64,000 nucleotides of DNA from contig CAKTPI010000004.1 of the NCBI GenBank assembly GCA_934591635.1, positions 62,001 through 126,000 on the forward strand, given 5' to 3'. The notes under the pieces are model-generated. The model worked only from the letters and a program-made list of their open reading frames with translations, ran no database searches and was not told the origin of the DNA. Shown here piece after piece: positions 9,906 through 21,500 of the stretch. Origin of the DNA: an uncultured Oscillospiraceae bacterium (GTDB lineage Bacteria > Bacillota > Clostridia > Oscillospirales > Oscillospiraceae). A program made the position numbers and the translations under genes. How positions within the stretch are numbered: position 1 is the first letter of the stretch; each line of letters begins with the position of its first letter.

Positions 9906-12900
9906 TTATCCGTTTACACTGGAGCGGATAGTGGAGATATCAGGGATAACCTCCTCCAGGGCGTCCAGCAGGATTCTGGCGGTGTCCAGGGAAGTGAACA
10001 TATTCACGCCGTTCTGGACAGCGCAGCGCCGGATGGCAACGCCGTCATCGTAGTGGATGCCAGAGGAAATCGCCCGGGTGTTGATGATATAGCTGACGTA
10101 GCCTGCCCGGATGGAATCCAGAAGTTCATTGCTGCCATCGCTGAGCTTTCGCCGCACCCGGGTACGGATGCCATGGCTCTTGAGGAAGTTGGCAGTGCCC
10201 TCGGTGGCCTCGATGTTAAAGCCCAGGCGGTAGAACCGCTCTGCCAGAGGCAACCCCTCCAGCTTATCCTCATCCGCCAAAGTGATGATCACCGTGCCGT
10301 AATCCTTCATTTTGATGCCGGAGGCCTGCAGGGCCTTGTACAGTGCCCGTTTCAGATCCCGGTCATAACCAATGGCCTCACCGGTGGATTTCATTTCCGG
10401 GGACAGATAGGCATCCATGCCTGTGAGCTTGGCAAAGGAGAAGGCCGGGGCTTTGACATACCACCGATCTGCCTTGGGGTGAGAATTGCAGTCAATGCCC
10501 TGGTCGGCAAGGCTGATGCCCAGCATGACCTTGGTGGCAATGGCGACCAGATTCACGCCGGCAGACTTGGACAGGAAGGGAACGGAACGGGAAGCCCGAG
10601 GATTGACCTCGATCACATACACCCGGTCCTGGGAATCCACGATAAACTGAATGTTGAACAGGCCGCGGATTCCAATGCCGATGCCCAGCCTTGTGGTGTA
10701 ATCCACAATGGTCTGCTTTACATCCTTGGACAGGGTAAAGGGTGGGAATACAGAGATAGAATCGCCGGAGTGGACGCCGGTGCGCTCCACCAGTTCCATG
10801 ATGCCGGGGAGATATACCTGCACGCCGTCGCAGATAGCATCCACCTCTACCTCACGGCCTACCACATATTTGTCGATGAGCACCGGCTTCTTTTCATCGA
10901 TTTCCACCGCGTTTTTCAGATAGCGGCGGAGCATTCCCTCATTTGCAACGATTTCCATGGCTCTGCCGCCCAGCACAAAGCTGGGACGCACCAGGGCGGG
11001 ATAACCGATTGCTGCGGCAGCCGCCACACCCTGCTCAATGTTTGTCACCGCCTCGCCCTTGGGATTGGGAATGCGCAGAGACTTGATCACTGCGTCAAAA
11101 GCATCCCGGTTTTCCGCCTTCTCAATGGCGTCACAGTCGGTGCCAATGATCTGCACCCCCCGGTCATGGAGGCTCTGGGCCAGATTCACCGCCGTCTGGC
11201 CGCCCAGGGTGGCAATGACACCCAGCGGCTGCTCCAGATGGATGATATTCATTACATCCTCCGTGGTCAGCGGCTCAAAATACAGCTTATTCGCCGTGGA
11301 ATAGTCGGTGGACACCGTCTCGGGGTTATTGTTGATGACAATTGCCTCATAGCCCAGGCGGCGGATGGTATGCACCGCGTGGACAGTGGAATAGTCGAAC
11401 TCCACGCCCTGGCCGATCCGGATCGGGCCGGAACCCAGGACGATGATCTTGGGTCTATCCGTCACCATGGATTCATTTTCCTCGGCATAGGTGGAGTAAA
11501 AATAGGGCACATAGCTTTCAAACTCGCTGGCGCAGGTATCGATCATCTTGTACACAGGATAGATGTTGTTCTCTGTGCGCAGCTGGTACACCGCATCCTC
11601 CCCCTGCTTCCACAGCTCGGCGACATAGGCGTCGGAAAAGCCCAGTCGCTTTGCCTCACTCAGAATGTCCAAATTCCCGGGTGCTGCCTCCACTTCCCTT
11701 TCAAAATCCACAATGTGCTTGATTTTATCCAGAAAGAACATATCGATCTGGGTGATGTCGCAAATCAGCGAGGCATCCACCCCCATCCACATCAACTGAG
11801 AAATGGCATACAGCCGGTCATCGGTGCCCTCTTTGATATAGTCCAGCAGCTCCTCCACCGTCATGTGATCGGTGTCAAATTTTGCCATGTGCAGGTGGTT
11901 CTTGTTGTCCTCCAGGGAGCGGATGGCCTTCAGCAGGCTTTCTTCAAAGCAGCGGCCCACGCTCATGGTCTCGCCGGTGGCCTTCATCTGAGTGGAAAGC
12001 TGGTTCTGGGCCGCCGGGAATTTATCAAAGGGGAACCGGGGCATTTTGGTCACGACATAGTCAAGGCTGGGTTCAAAGCAGGCAGGGGTGTTGGCAAGCT
12101 GGATTTCATCCAAAGTCATGCCCACTGCGATTTTGGCGGAAACCCTTGCAATGGGGTAGCCGGTTGCCTTGGAGGCCAGGGCAGAGGAGCGGGATACCCG
12201 CGGGTTGACCTCAATTACATAGTAGCGGAAGGAATGGGGATCCAGAGCAAACTGCACATTGCACCCGCCCTTTACCTCCAGCGCCCGGATGATCCGCAGG
12301 GCAGCATCCCGAAGCATGTGGTATTCTTTATTGGTCAGGGTCTGACTGGGAGCCACTACGATGGAGTCGCCGGTGTGGATGCCCACAGGATCCAGGTTTT
12401 CCATATTGCACACGGTGATGGCCGTATCGTTGGCATCCCGGATGACCTCGTACTCAATTTCCTTATAGCCCTTGATGCTCTTTTCCACCAGCACCTGATG
12501 CACCGGTGACAGCGTCAGGGCGTTTTTCATCATCTCCCGCAGCTCATCTTCCGAATAGGCAAAGCCGCCGCCGGTACCGCCCAGGGTAAACGCCGGACGA
12601 AGGATGACAGGATAGCCGATTTCCTTGGCCGCGCTGACCGCCTCTTCCACCGAATAGGTGATCTGGCTCGGCACCACCGGCTCGCCAATCTGCTGGCACA
12701 GCTCCTTGAAAAGCTCCCGATCCTCGGCCCGCTCGATGCTGGCCGCGTCCGTGCCCAACAGTTCGATTTCGCACTCCTCCAGCACGCCCTTTTTGGACAG
12801 CTGCATGGCAAGGTTCAGGCCCGTCTGGCCGCCGATGCCGGGGACGATGGCGTCCGGCCGCTCATAGCGGCAGATACGGGCCAGGTACTCCAGGGTCAGC

Positions 12901-13103
12901 GGCTCCATGTACACCTTGTCCGCAACAGAAGTATCCGTCATGATGGTTGCCGGATTGGAGTTTGCCAGGATCACCTGGTAACCCTCCTCCTTCAAAGCAA
13001 GGCATGCCTGGGTGCCGGCATAGTCAAACTCCGCCGCCTGACCAATGACGATGGGGCCGGAGCCGATGACCAGCACCTTCTTAATATCCGTTCTTTTGGG
13101 CAT
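9906..13103 (-). CDS. carB: Carbamoyl-phosphate synthase large subunit
   Basis: A full-length 1065-residue subunit that makes carbamoyl phosphate from bicarbonate, ammonia and two ATP for pyrimidine and arginine synthesis. The start [20 protein letters not shown] is diagnostic. Two homologous halves each carry an ATP-grasp domain (for example [14 protein letters not shown] in the second), an oligomerisation domain lies between them, and an MGS-type allosteric domain ends the protein ([20 protein letters not shown]). It overlaps carA by 23 bp and is transcribed with it. Confidence 0.98.
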   Translation of the reverse strand: MPKRTDIKKVLVIGSGPIVIGQAAEFDYAGTQACLALKEEGYQVILANSNPATIMTDTSVADKVYMEPLTLEYLARICRYERPDAIVPGIGGQTGLNLAMQLSKKGVLEECEIELLGTDAASIERAEDRELFKELCQQIGEPVVPSQITYSVEEAVSAAKEIGYPVILRPAFTLGGTGGGFAYSEDELREMMKNALTLSPVHQVLVEKSIKGYKEIEYEVIRDANDTAITVCNMENLDPVGIHTGDSIVVAPSQTLTNKEYHMLRDAALRIIRALEVKGGCNVQFALDPHSFRYYVIEVNPRVSRSSALASKATGYPIARVSAKIAVGMTLDEIQLANTPACFEPSLDYVVTKMPRFPFDKFPAAQNQLSTQMKATGETMSVGRCFEESLLKAIRSLEDNKNHLHMAKFDTDHMTVEELLDYIKEGTDDRLYAISQLMWMGVDASLICDITQIDMFFLDKIKHIVDFEREVEAAPGNLDILSEAKRLGFSDAYVAELWKQGEDAVYQLRTENNIYPVYKMIDTCASEFESYVPYFYSTYAEENESMVTDRPKIIVLGSGPIRIGQGVEFDYSTVHAVHTIRRLGYEAIVINNNPETVSTDYSTANKLYFEPLTTEDVMNIIHLEQPLGVIATLGGQTAVNLAQSLHDRGVQIIGTDCDAIEKAENRDAFDAVIKSLRIPNPKGEAVTNIEQGVAAAAAIGYPALVRPSFVLGGRAMEIVANEGMLRRYLKNAVEIDEKKPVLIDKYVVGREVEVDAICDGVQVYLPGIMELVERTGVHSGDSISVFPPFTLSKDVKQTIVDYTTRLGIGIGIRGLFNIQFIVDSQDRVYVIEVNPRASRSVPFLSKSAGVNLVAIATKVMLGISLADQGIDCNSHPKADRWYVKAPAFSFAKLTGMDAYLSPEMKSTGEAIGYDRDLKRALYKALQASGIKMKDYGTVIITLADEDKLEGLPLAERFYRLGFNIEATEGTANFLKSHGIRTRVRRKLSDGSNELLDSIRAGYVSYIINTRAISSGIHYDDGVAIRRCAVQNGVNMFTSLDTARILLDALEEVIPDISTIRSSVNG

Positions 13104-14190
13104 GACCCTTCGCCTCCTTCATGTAGTCTGCGAAATGGCCGAACAGGTACTGGCTGTCCTGGGGGCCGGGGGCACTTTCCGGATGGTACTGAACAGAGAA
13201 CACCCGATCCTCCGGGCATTCGGCCCCCTCCACGGTGCCATCCAGCAAGTTCACATGGGTGATTTGCAGCGGAGAATTTTCCAGGCTCTCCGGGACGACA
13301 GCGTAGCTGTGGTTCTGGGAAGTCATCTCAATTTTTCCGGTCAGCAAGTTCTTCACCGGATGGTTGCCGCCACGGTGACCGAACTTCAGCTTATAGGTTT
13401 TGCCGCCATAGGCAAGGCTGAGAATCTGATGCCCCAGGCAGATGCCGAAGATGGGCACCTTGCCGATCAGCGTCTTCACCGTCCGGGTCACCTCCGGCAC
13501 ATCCTCCGGGTCGCCTGGGCCATTGGAGAGGAACACCCCATCCGGCTTCATGAAGAGGATCTCCTCCGCCGGAGTATCAAAGGGAACGATGGTCACATTG
13601 CAGCCGAAATGGTTCAGGCTGCGAATGATATTCAGCTTGATGCCGCAATCAATGGCCACCACATGGTACTTGGCGTCCGCCGTGCGGGAATACCAGCGCT
13701 TTTTGCAGCTGACCCGGCGCACCGCGTCATGGGGCACCGGCGTGGCCGCAATGATGGCCAATGCCTCCTCCACAGTCTTTTCCGGGGTCGTGATCAGCAC
13801 CCGCCGGCTGCCTAAGTTCCGGATACTGCGAGCCAGCCGCCGGGTATCAATGCCGGAAATGGCAGGGATGTTGTCCTCCTCCAGCAGTTCCGCCAAAGAC
13901 TTGACACAGCGGTAATTGGATGGCATATCATTATAGTCGTACACCGCCAACGCTCCAATACTGGGGATCTTGCACTCGTAATCCTCTTCACAGATACCGT
14001 AGTTTCCGATCAGGGGGTAGGTCATCACCACCATCTGGTCGGTGTAGCTGAGGTCGGACACGATTTCCTGGTAGCCTGCCATAGAGGTATTGAATACGAT
14101 TTCGCATATCCGGTCCTCCCGGCTGCCAAAGGCATAGCCATAGTATTCGCTTCCGTCCTCCAAAACGATTTTTCGGTCAAATTGTCTCAT
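13081..14190 (-). CDS. carA: Carbamoyl-phosphate synthase small (glutaminase) subunit
   Basis: A 369-residue subunit. The N-terminal CPSase_sm_chain domain starts [20 protein letters not shown], and a C-terminal class I glutamine amidotransferase domain has the nucleophile Cys in FGICLGHQ and the His/Glu pair in [11 protein letters not shown]. It hydrolyses glutamine and channels ammonia to CarB. The start at 14190 has a GAGGAGG site. The frame is also open upstream to an ATG at 14253 that lies inside the leader terminator hairpin, which matters for regulation. Confidence 0.97.
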   Translation of the reverse strand: MRQFDRKIVLEDGSEYYGYAFGSREDRICEIVFNTSMAGYQEIVSDLSYTDQMVVMTYPLIGNYGICEEDYECKIPSIGALAVYDYNDMPSNYRCVKSLAELLEEDNIPAISGIDTRRLARSIRNLGSRRVLITTPEKTVEEALAIIAATPVPHDAVRRVSCKKRWYSRTADAKYHVVAIDCGIKLNIIRSLNHFGCNVTIVPFDTPAEEILFMKPDGVFLSNGPGDPEDVPEVTRTVKTLIGKVPIFGICLGHQILSLAYGGKTYKLKFGHRGGNHPVKNLLTGKIEMTSQNHSYAVVPESLENSPLQITHVNLLDGTVEGAECPEDRVFSVQYHPESAPGPQDSQYLFGHFADYMKEAKGHAQKNGY

Positions 14191-14210
14191 GGTTCCTCCT
14201 CTTCCGCAGA

Positions 14211-14261
14211 CAAAAAGAGCACTCACGAACAGTGGGAAAAACCCGATGCTCATGAGCGCCC
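14211..14261 (-). promoter_or_regulatory. Leader terminator (candidate attenuator) of carAB
   Basis: On the minus strand, a 15-bp stem with only G-U wobbles and no mismatch (arms at 14247-14261 and 14217-14231), capped by a small GGG/CCC inner stem, followed directly by TTTTT (14212-14216). It lies between the promoter and carA, so it can end transcription before the genes. No PyrR-binding consensus was recognised. An in-frame ATG at 14253, preceded by AAGGG, begins a hydrophobic 21-codon stretch (MSIGFFPLFVSALFVCGRGG) leading into carA, which suggests coupling of translation to termination. Confidence 0.7.
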
Positions 14262-14277
14262 TTGCTCGTTAAAGCGG

Positions 14278-14306
14278 ATTATACCATGGTGCAGAAACGT
14301 TGTCAA
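14278..14306 (-). promoter_or_regulatory. Consensus promoter of carAB
   Basis: A perfect sigma-A promoter on the minus strand: TTGACA (14301-14306), 17-nt spacer, TATAAT (14278-14283). Transcription should start near 14271, giving an 80-nt leader that contains the terminator hairpin. Confidence 0.9.
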
Positions 14307-14430
14307 TTTGACAAAAAAGGAGAAAATGCGTTTCCCATCCAGTTGTTTTTTTATTCATTTTAATAGTATTGCCCCGCTTTTTTATTCATGTATCCAGTAT
14401 ATTATTCAAAAAATATGAATATTTATAAAT

Positions 14431-16548
14431 TCAATCACTCTGCAGCAGCTGCTTTTCCCGATTCTGACAGGTAAAGAGAAGAATCTGCCTGTCTGCTGCC
14501 AACTCCTGCAGCAGCCCCAGGGCAGCCCCCAGTCTGGCATCGTCAAAGCGCACCAGTGCATCATCCAGGATCACCGGGGCCTTCGGGGTCAATGTCTGCG
14601 CCACCGCCAGACGCAGGGCCAGATACAACTGATCCGCCGTCCCTTCACTGCGCCACATGGGCTGACGCAGCGTGATTTCCTCCCGGCTGCCGGAACGCAA
14701 GGTCAAACTGGCATCCAGGGAGAGCCGGTCGTATTTACCCAGTGTCAGTCGGGATAGATACTGCTGCCCCAACTGAGAAATACGGGGCGCAAACCGGCGC
14801 TGTAATTCCTCCGTGGCTTTTTGCAGCGTCTGCTGGGCCAGCTCCAGGGCCGCTGCATAGCGGTTCAGCTCCTCCAGGCGGTTTTCTGCCTGGAGAAGCT
14901 GCCTTTCAATTGCCTCCGGCGTCCCCAGGTTCTCCATCATTCCCTGGAGTTTTCCCGCCGATTGCCGCAGCTTCCGCTCCTGCTGCTGCAATTCATCCAG
15001 GCGCGCCGCCGTCTCCGCCTCGGTTTCCCGGCGGATATCCGTTTCCGGTGCAGGAGGCAGTGGCCGAGCCATAGCCTTGAGACTTTCATACTGCTGGGCC
15101 GCCCGGTCAGCACCGGCGCGCGCCGCATCCAGCTCCTGCCAGTGGGCAAGCACCACCTCCCACTGCGCACAACAGGACTCCAGACCCTGTTCCCCGCAAA
15201 GGGCAACAATCTTCTGCTTCATCTCCTGCCGTCGGTCCGTCAGCAGCCGGACGGTATTCCGATACGCTTTCTCCTGCTGCCGGTAGTCCAGCAGTGCGGC
15301 GCAGTAGGCTTCAGCGTTCTGCCGCCACGCCTCCGGGCGGGGGGAACCATAATGATGGGCAAGCCGAAATCTTTGCTTCCGGCATTGCCAGCCGGAAAAG
15401 GCAAACAGTACCGCGAACACGGCTGCCAGTCCGCCGGTTACGGCGCCCCCGGCCCACAGCTTCGCGAACAAGAGCGCGCCGCAGGTCACAGCGGCCAAAA
15501 GCGTAAGGCAGCCCCAGAGCACCGGCCCCCGTCGATTCCGGAAGGCGGCGGCATCTTCTGCAACTTTCTGCCGAATATCTTCCGGTTCCATTCCGGCAAA
15601 GCTGCCTCCGTCCGGCGGGGTAGGCGGCAACGCCTGAGCCTGCTGCTCCTGCTGAAAAGCCAACAGCTCCTTTCGCAGGGCATCGATTCCATGCAGAGCC
15701 TTCTCTGCCTCCTGTGCTGTGGGGAGGCTTCTGCACATCGCCTCCGCGTCTTGCCGCTCCTGCTCGGCCCGCTGCCAGACAAGCTCCGCAGCATTTACCC
15801 GCCACTGATCCTGCTGGGCCCGCTCATAGTCCAAGGCAGCCTGATGGTTTTGCAGCTCCCGCTGCTCGCGCTCGTTATCGGCCAACTGGGCCGCTACTTC
15901 CCGCTGCTGCCGCTGCCAATCGGACAGAGAATCCAGCGCATCCTGCAATTGCCGCTGCTGCTCCGTCAATAGAGGAATTTGGCCATTCGGCTTGCGGCGC
16001 AGGCGGCTTTGCAGTTCCCGCAGACCCTTTTGCAGCAGGGCCCCATCGTTACTCTCCTCCCCGGTGGTCACCAGGGCATTGAGGCGGCGGCGCAAATCCT
16101 CATCCTCAGTCACCGGCAAATCCGCCAGCCGGATGAATCCCGCCCGGCGGAAAACGCCGCGCTCCGCCCCCAGCAGCACCTGCCCGCAATTTGCCGCCGT
16201 CAGCTCCGGCACATCCAGGCCGGAAGCCGTTTCATAAGCCCGGAATTCCCCCAGGGGGATGCGGCCCTTTGTGGAACGCTCGATGGTGATCTTCCGTCCG
16301 TTCCATTCGATTTCCATCTTGCCGGACATAGGGCTGCCCGACCAAGGGGCATAGTGCTCCTTATCTGCCAGACCGCTTTGGGTCGAGCGGGCCCGGGTGT
16401 CCACCCCATAGAGCATGGCCATCAGGAAGGCGCACCAGGTGCTCTTACCCCACTCATTGGGAGCAGAGATCAGATTCAGCCCCGGCTGGAGCGTCAGGGT
16501 CTGCCCCTCCAGCTTTCCGAAGGTAGCGGTCATGGATTGAATTCTCAT
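14431..16548 (-). CDS. SbcC/YhaN-like ATPase with coiled coil and membrane hairpin
   Basis: A 705-residue ATPase of the YhaN/SbcC-like group. N-terminal half-ATPase MRIQSMTATFGKLEGQTL with Walker A PNEWGKST; long coiled coils (residues about 175-300 and 430-580); two transmembrane helices near residues 345-390 (LWGCLTLLAAVTCGALLF); C-terminal half with signature GTADQLYLALRLAV and Walker B VILDDALVRFDD. With the SbcD-like partner it should form a DNA-end processing complex, here perhaps at the membrane. The start at 16548 is set by the 4-base overlap with the nuclease stop. Confidence 0.88.
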   Translation of the reverse strand: MRIQSMTATFGKLEGQTLTLQPGLNLISAPNEWGKSTWCAFLMAMLYGVDTRARSTQSGLADKEHYAPWSGSPMSGKMEIEWNGRKITIERSTKGRIPLGEFRAYETASGLDVPELTAANCGQVLLGAERGVFRRAGFIRLADLPVTEDEDLRRRLNALVTTGEESNDGALLQKGLRELQSRLRRKPNGQIPLLTEQQRQLQDALDSLSDWQRQQREVAAQLADNEREQRELQNHQAALDYERAQQDQWRVNAAELVWQRAEQERQDAEAMCRSLPTAQEAEKALHGIDALRKELLAFQQEQQAQALPPTPPDGGSFAGMEPEDIRQKVAEDAAAFRNRRGPVLWGCLTLLAAVTCGALLFAKLWAGGAVTGGLAAVFAVLFAFSGWQCRKQRFRLAHHYGSPRPEAWRQNAEAYCAALLDYRQQEKAYRNTVRLLTDRRQEMKQKIVALCGEQGLESCCAQWEVVLAHWQELDAARAGADRAAQQYESLKAMARPLPPAPETDIRRETEAETAARLDELQQQERKLRQSAGKLQGMMENLGTPEAIERQLLQAENRLEELNRYAAALELAQQTLQKATEELQRRFAPRISQLGQQYLSRLTLGKYDRLSLDASLTLRSGSREEITLRQPMWRSEGTADQLYLALRLAVAQTLTPKAPVILDDALVRFDDARLGAALGLLQELAADRQILLFTCQNREKQLLQSD

Positions 16549-17600
16549 GGCAGCTCCACCTCCCCGCCATCCAGCAGCGTCATGGAGATCTCCGCCGCCA
16601 GGGTAGCCAGCGGCTGCTCCCCGCTCTCCTCCCGGAGTTTTTGGAAGTACAGCCCCCGCAGGCTGTCTTCTCCGGCCCAGTCCCAAAGATTTTTCTTCTC
16701 CCGGGTATTATCCCGGATACACAGGTAATTCAAGTTTTCAAAGTGGGCCGCCAGCTTTTCCGTGTTCACGTGTCCGCTGCCCGTCAGCGTCACCCGGAAG
16801 AAATCCGGGCTTTGAGCCGGCGGGAGTATCCCCTCCAGAGCAGACCGGGCGTCCGTGCGCAGCTGCACGGTTAGATCATAGAACTGCGGCAGCCCCAGGG
16901 GCAGGAATTGAACCGATGCCGTCTCCTCCAGGGTCACCAGGTACACGCCCTTTTCCCCGGTCTCGTCCCAGCCCCGCCCCATAGGGCAGCCCGGCCAGGC
17001 ACACAAAGTCTCCCCGCCCAGGAAAGAACCGGCAGCATGGATGTGCCCCAGGGCCAGATAGTCAAACCCCGACTCCCGCACCTGAGCCATGGTCACCGGG
17101 CAGCAGGGAGAGGTCACGATCAGCGGGTCACCATGGAGCACCCCCACACACCAGCGACTGTCGCCTTCGGCGTGGAAATTCCGCAGCAGTCCCGGACAGT
17201 CCATGCTGCGATAGCCGCCGCCGTATACCCGGCAGTCAAGCGCCGGAACATCCACCCAGGCCATATCTCCGGTGAAAATATGTACATTCTCCGGAAAGTT
17301 TTCCGTCAGCCACGGGGATGCGGGGCTGCAATAATCGTGATTGCCCGGTGCAATAAACACCGGTACCCGGCAGTCTTCCAGCGCCCGCTTTACGGTTTCC
17401 AGGGTCTCGCGCCGGGGAACGGCATCAAAAAGGTCCCCTGCCAGGAGCACCATATCGCAGTGGCGCTCCCGGCATAGGGCAGCAATCCGCCCCGGGATTT
17501 CCCGCTGGGCCCGATGCAGCCGGTCTCCGGCCTCCTCAGGCAGGGAACCGAAGGGAGAATCCAGATGCCAGTCGGCACTGTGCAGGATCGTCAGTCCCAT
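16545..17600 (-). CDS. SbcD/YhaO-like DNA exonuclease, calcineurin-like phosphoesterase
   Basis: A 351-residue metallophosphoesterase. Motifs in order: HSADWHLDSPF (D-x-H), LLAGDLFD (G-D-x-x-D), APGNHD (G-N-H-D), GVLHGD and LALGHIHAAGSF (G-H-x-H). It is the nuclease partner of the ATPase encoded immediately downstream, with overlapping stop and start. The start at 17600 (MGLTILHSADW) overlaps the end of the ymdB-like gene by 10 bp, so all three minus-strand genes form one operon. Confidence 0.9.
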   Translation of the reverse strand: MGLTILHSADWHLDSPFGSLPEEAGDRLHRAQREIPGRIAALCRERHCDMVLLAGDLFDAVPRRETLETVKRALEDCRVPVFIAPGNHDYCSPASPWLTENFPENVHIFTGDMAWVDVPALDCRVYGGGYRSMDCPGLLRNFHAEGDSRWCVGVLHGDPLIVTSPCCPVTMAQVRESGFDYLALGHIHAAGSFLGGETLCAWPGCPMGRGWDETGEKGVYLVTLEETASVQFLPLGLPQFYDLTVQLRTDARSALEGILPPAQSPDFFRVTLTGSGHVNTEKLAAHFENLNYLCIRDNTREKKNLWDWAGEDSLRGLYFQKLREESGEQPLATLAAEISMTLLDGGEVELP

Positions 17601-18367
17601 TGGTCCACCCTTTCCGCACGCAGGCATTTTCCGGTTGCAGCATCCAGCGTAAACAGTACACCCTCCATTTTCGTTGGGCCATCCGCCCAGCGGTAGCGCT
17701 GGGGCAGGTCCCCCCGGAACCGGGCAATGGAAAGATCCGGGCGAATACCCAGAATAGACTCCTTGGGGCCGGTCATACCCAGATCCGTCACGTAGCCGGT
17801 GCCCCCCGGCAGCACACGGTTATCCGCCGTGGGTACATGGGTGTGGGTGCCCCACACGGCGCTGACCCTGCCATCGAGCATATACCCCATGGCCAGCTTC
17901 TCCGACGTGGCCTCCGCGTGGATTTCCACCAGGATAATGGGGGCCGTGATCTCCTTGAGAATCCGCTCCACCATTAGAAAAGGATTATCCGGGCCATAGT
18001 CCATATCACACCGCCCAATCAGGTCAATGACGGCTACATCCCCCGCTCGGGTCTCGTACACGCCCCAGCCCCGGCCAGGCACCTGGGGTGCATAGTTGGC
18101 TGGCCGCAGAATACGGCTGTTTTCATCCAAATAAGTTGTGATCTCCCGCTTGGAAAAGCTGTGGTTGCCCAGGGTAATCACATCTGCCCCGGCATCCAGG
18201 ATATCCTCCGCCTGATCTGGCGTAATGCCAACCACGCTGGCATTCTCACCGTTGACAATCACGAAATCCGCCCCGCACTTCCGTTTCAGCTGCCGCAGGT
18301 GCCGCCGCACCCGCTCCATGCCCGGCGCCCCCACCACGTCGCCTACCGCAAGAACCTTAAACTCCAT
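17591..18367 (-). CDS. YmdB-family 2',3'-cyclic-nucleotide phosphodiesterase
   Basis: A 258-residue protein of the TIGR00282/YmdB metallophosphoesterase family, known from Bacillus to hydrolyse 2',3'-cyclic nucleotides and to affect biofilm and motility decisions. Motifs: AVGDVVGAPG, VIVNGENAS, VITLGNHSF, LVEIHAEATSEK and AVWGTHTHVPTAD. A GGAGG site lies 8 nt before the chosen ATG at 18367. First gene of the operon with the SbcD/SbcC-like pair. Confidence 0.93.
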   Translation of the reverse strand: MEFKVLAVGDVVGAPGMERVRRHLRQLKRKCGADFVIVNGENASVVGITPDQAEDILDAGADVITLGNHSFSKREITTYLDENSRILRPANYAPQVPGRGWGVYETRAGDVAVIDLIGRCDMDYGPDNPFLMVERILKEITAPIILVEIHAEATSEKLAMGYMLDGRVSAVWGTHTHVPTADNRVLPGGTGYVTDLGMTGPKESILGIRPDLSIARFRGDLPQRYRWADGPTKMEGVLFTLDAATGKCLRAERVDQWD

Positions 18368-18400
18368 ATGCAGTGCCTCCATATTCTGAATATTTGTTTT

Positions 18401-18429
18401 ATTATAATACACCCTGTTCCATTAGGCAA
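18401..18429 (-). promoter_or_regulatory. Promoter of the ymdB/sbcDC-like operon
   Basis: Minus strand TTGCCT (18424-18429), 17-nt spacer, TATAAT (18401-18406), about 34 nt upstream of the start codon. Confidence 0.75.
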
Positions 18430-18446
18430 GAAACACTTGCACAATC

Positions 18447-18473
18447 TGTGAACAAAAACACAAAAAGTTCACA
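18447..18473. promoter_or_regulatory. Inverted repeat upstream of the RND transporter, possible operator
   Basis: TGTGAAC and GTTCACA in perfect inversion, 13 nt apart, followed by a TATAGT (18494-18499) that could be the -10 of the RND gene. A second small dyad CTTCA-TAAT-TGAAG lies at 18511-18524. No regulator gene is adjacent, so function is a guess. Confidence 0.35.
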
Positions 18474-18549
18474 CATCGTGCTTCCTGCTGTGCTATAGTG
18501 GAAGTAAAAACTTCATAATTGAAGTACTCAGAGCAAAGGAGTGCAACGC

Positions 18550-21500
18550 ATGCCAAAATTCAGTGTTAAAAAGCCACTGACCGTGTTTGTCGCGGTAATT
18601 GCCGTTTTGGTGCTGGGTGTGGTGGCCTATCTGAAAATGACCCCAGACCTGCTGCCGAACATGAACTTTCCCTACATTGTGGTGATGACCACCTACCCCG
18701 GCGCCAGCCCGGAAAAGGTAGAAAGTGAAATCTCCAGCCCCATGGAACAATCCATGTCCACCCTGGAGCATATCAAAGAGGTCACCTCCATCTCCAGTGA
18801 AAACTACAGCGTTGTCATGCTGGAATTTGAGGAGTCCGTCAACATGGATACCATCGGCGTGGACATCCAGCAGAAGCTCACCGCCCTGCAAGCCGGATGG
18901 GACAGCACCGTTGGTTCCCCCTATGTGCTGAAAATCAATCCCTCCATGCTCCCCGTGGAAGTTGCCGCTGTGGCCATGGACGGGAAGGACACTGCTGCAC
19001 TCACCGAATTTCTGAACGATACCCTGATGCCAAAGCTGGAGGGCATCACCGGCGTAGCCCGGATCACGGCCTCCGGCACTGTGGAGCAGGAGCTTCACGT
19101 GGTACTGGATCAGAGCAAAATCGACCGGATGAATCTGAAAATCTCCGATGCCATCAACGGCAAGCTGGACGATGCAGCAAACGAGCTGCTGGACAAACGG
19201 GATGAGCTCACCGATGCCCAGAACCAGATCGACACCGCCCGGCAGCAGCTCAACAGCGGCAAGGCATCTCTCTCCTCCTCCACCGCCTCGGCAGAGGCAG
19301 AGCTGAGTCAGAAACAGGCCGAGCTGATCTCCACCAAGTCAGAGCTGCAAAACCAGGTAACCCAGCTCAAATCCACCAAATCCCAGGTGGAGACCGTGCT
19401 GACCACCCTGAAGGCCATTCAGGATGCGCTGAATAACATCGCCGCCCAACTCAATCCGCTACAGGTGGAGCTGAATGACCTGCGTGATCTGCGCAGCCGG
19501 TACGATGCCATTCAGGCAAGACAGGATGCCTTCTACGCCAGTATCAACGCCGTCTATGCCAACGAAGAGCTGACGGACGAAGAAAAGCAGGCCGCCGTGG
19601 ATGCCCTGTACGCCAGCGATGAATACTATCAGCTGGAAGCCGACCGGGCCGCCATGGACGAAGAGCTTGCGCAGCGGGGAATGGACATCTATGGTGTGGA
19701 TGCCCGCATTGCTGAGCTGGAGGCCCAGATTGCGGAGATCAATGATAAAATTGATGCTTTCAAACAGCAGCTGGCCGACCTGGGCCTGGATATCGACATT
19801 CTGGGCAGCAAAATCACAGAGCTGGAGGGGCAGATTGCCCAGATTGACGAAACGCTGGATTACCTGGAAAACGATGTGATTCCCCAGCTGGACAGCGGCA
19901 TGCTCCAGCTGAAGGATGCCACCCGAATTCTCAGCCAGCAGAAAACCTCCGGCATGCTGCAGCTCAGCAGCGCCATGGCCGACCTGGCTGCCAATGCCGC
20001 CGGGCTGGATTCTGCCCTGGCTCAAATGGACAGTGGCCTGGAGGCCATTGAGTCCAACCGTCAGGACGCCCTGGAGAAAGCGGACTTGAACGGTATTCTC
20101 TCCATGGACATGATTTCGAATATTCTGAAGGCCCAGAGCTTCTACATGCCCGCAGGCTATGTGGCCCAGGAGGGCATCAGCTACATGGTGTCCGTGGGTG
20201 AAGAGATCACCGACCTGGAAACCCTGCAAAATCTGCTGCTCTTCGACCTGAACATTGACGGTGTGGATCCCATCCGGCTCCAGGATGTGGCCGAGGTATT
20301 CATTACCGACAACCGGAATGAGACCTATGCCCGCCTGAATGGGCAGGAAAGCATCGTGCTCAGCTTTGAAAAGCAGAGCACCTACTCCACCGCCGGTGCA
20401 ACAGAAAATATCAGCAACCGGTTCCGCCAGCTGGAAGCCCAGTACCCCGGGCTGAAATTCGTATCCCTGATGGATCAGGGCGACTATATCCACATGATCG
20501 TAAACAACATCCTGAATAGCCTTCTGCTGGGTGCTCTGTTTGCCATCATCATCCTGTTCCTGTTCCTGCGGGATATCCGCCCCACCTTTATCACCCTGTG
20601 TGCCATTCCCATCAGCGTGATTTTCGCCGTGGTGCTGATGTACTTCTCCGGTGTGACCATCAACATGATCTCCCTCAGCGGCCTTGCCGTTGCCGTGGGC
20701 ATGCTGGTGGATAACTCCATTGTGGTCATTGAGAACATCTATCGTCTCCGGGCTCAGGGCCTCAGCCCGGCCAGGGCTGCGGTGCGCGGCGCAGAGCAGG
20801 TAGCCGGCGCGGTCACCGCCTCCACCCTTACCACGGTGTGCGTATTCCTGCCAATTGTCTTTATTGAAGGCATCACCCGGCAGCTGTTTACGGATCTGGC
20901 CCTGACTATGACCTATTCCCTGCTGGCCTCCCTGATCGTCTCCCTGACTCTGGTGCCCGCCATGGCCTCCGGCATGATGAAGAAGCAGAAGAAAGAGCGT
21001 AAGAGCCGCTTCTTTAACGGTTTGCTCAACGGCTACGGCAATGTCGTCGGTTTTGCCCTGCGGCACAAGGTACTGGTTCTGCTGCTGGCTATTGCCGCGC
21101 TGGCCGCCTCCGGCTATGCGGCGGTTGCCAAGGGCTTCACCTTCATGCCGGATATGGATATGCCCAGCCTGAACCTGACCATCGCCATGCCTGAGGACTG
21201 CACCATGGAAGAGGCCATTGCCCTCTCCGACCAGGTGCTGACACGCATCAACGCCATGGACGGTATTGAAACCGCCGGTGCCATGATGTCCTCCGGCACC
21301 GCCTCTCTGCTGGGCATGGGCAGCAACTCCGGCAGCTACGATGTCACTGTTTATATCACTCTGTCTGACAGCAAGGCCTCTGGCGCGGAAATGGGGCAAA
21401 AAATCATAAACGAATGTGCCGACCTGAACTGTGAGATCACCAGCTCCTCCGCCATGATGGATATGAGCATGCTCACCGGCAGCGGCATCCAGCTGGAGCT

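Noticed and set aside
9747..12509. Plus-strand open frame of 920 codons
   Set aside because: It is the antisense of carB, whose protein is unmistakable; the frame is open only because of GC-rich codon bias and gives a low-complexity, His/Gly-rich product.
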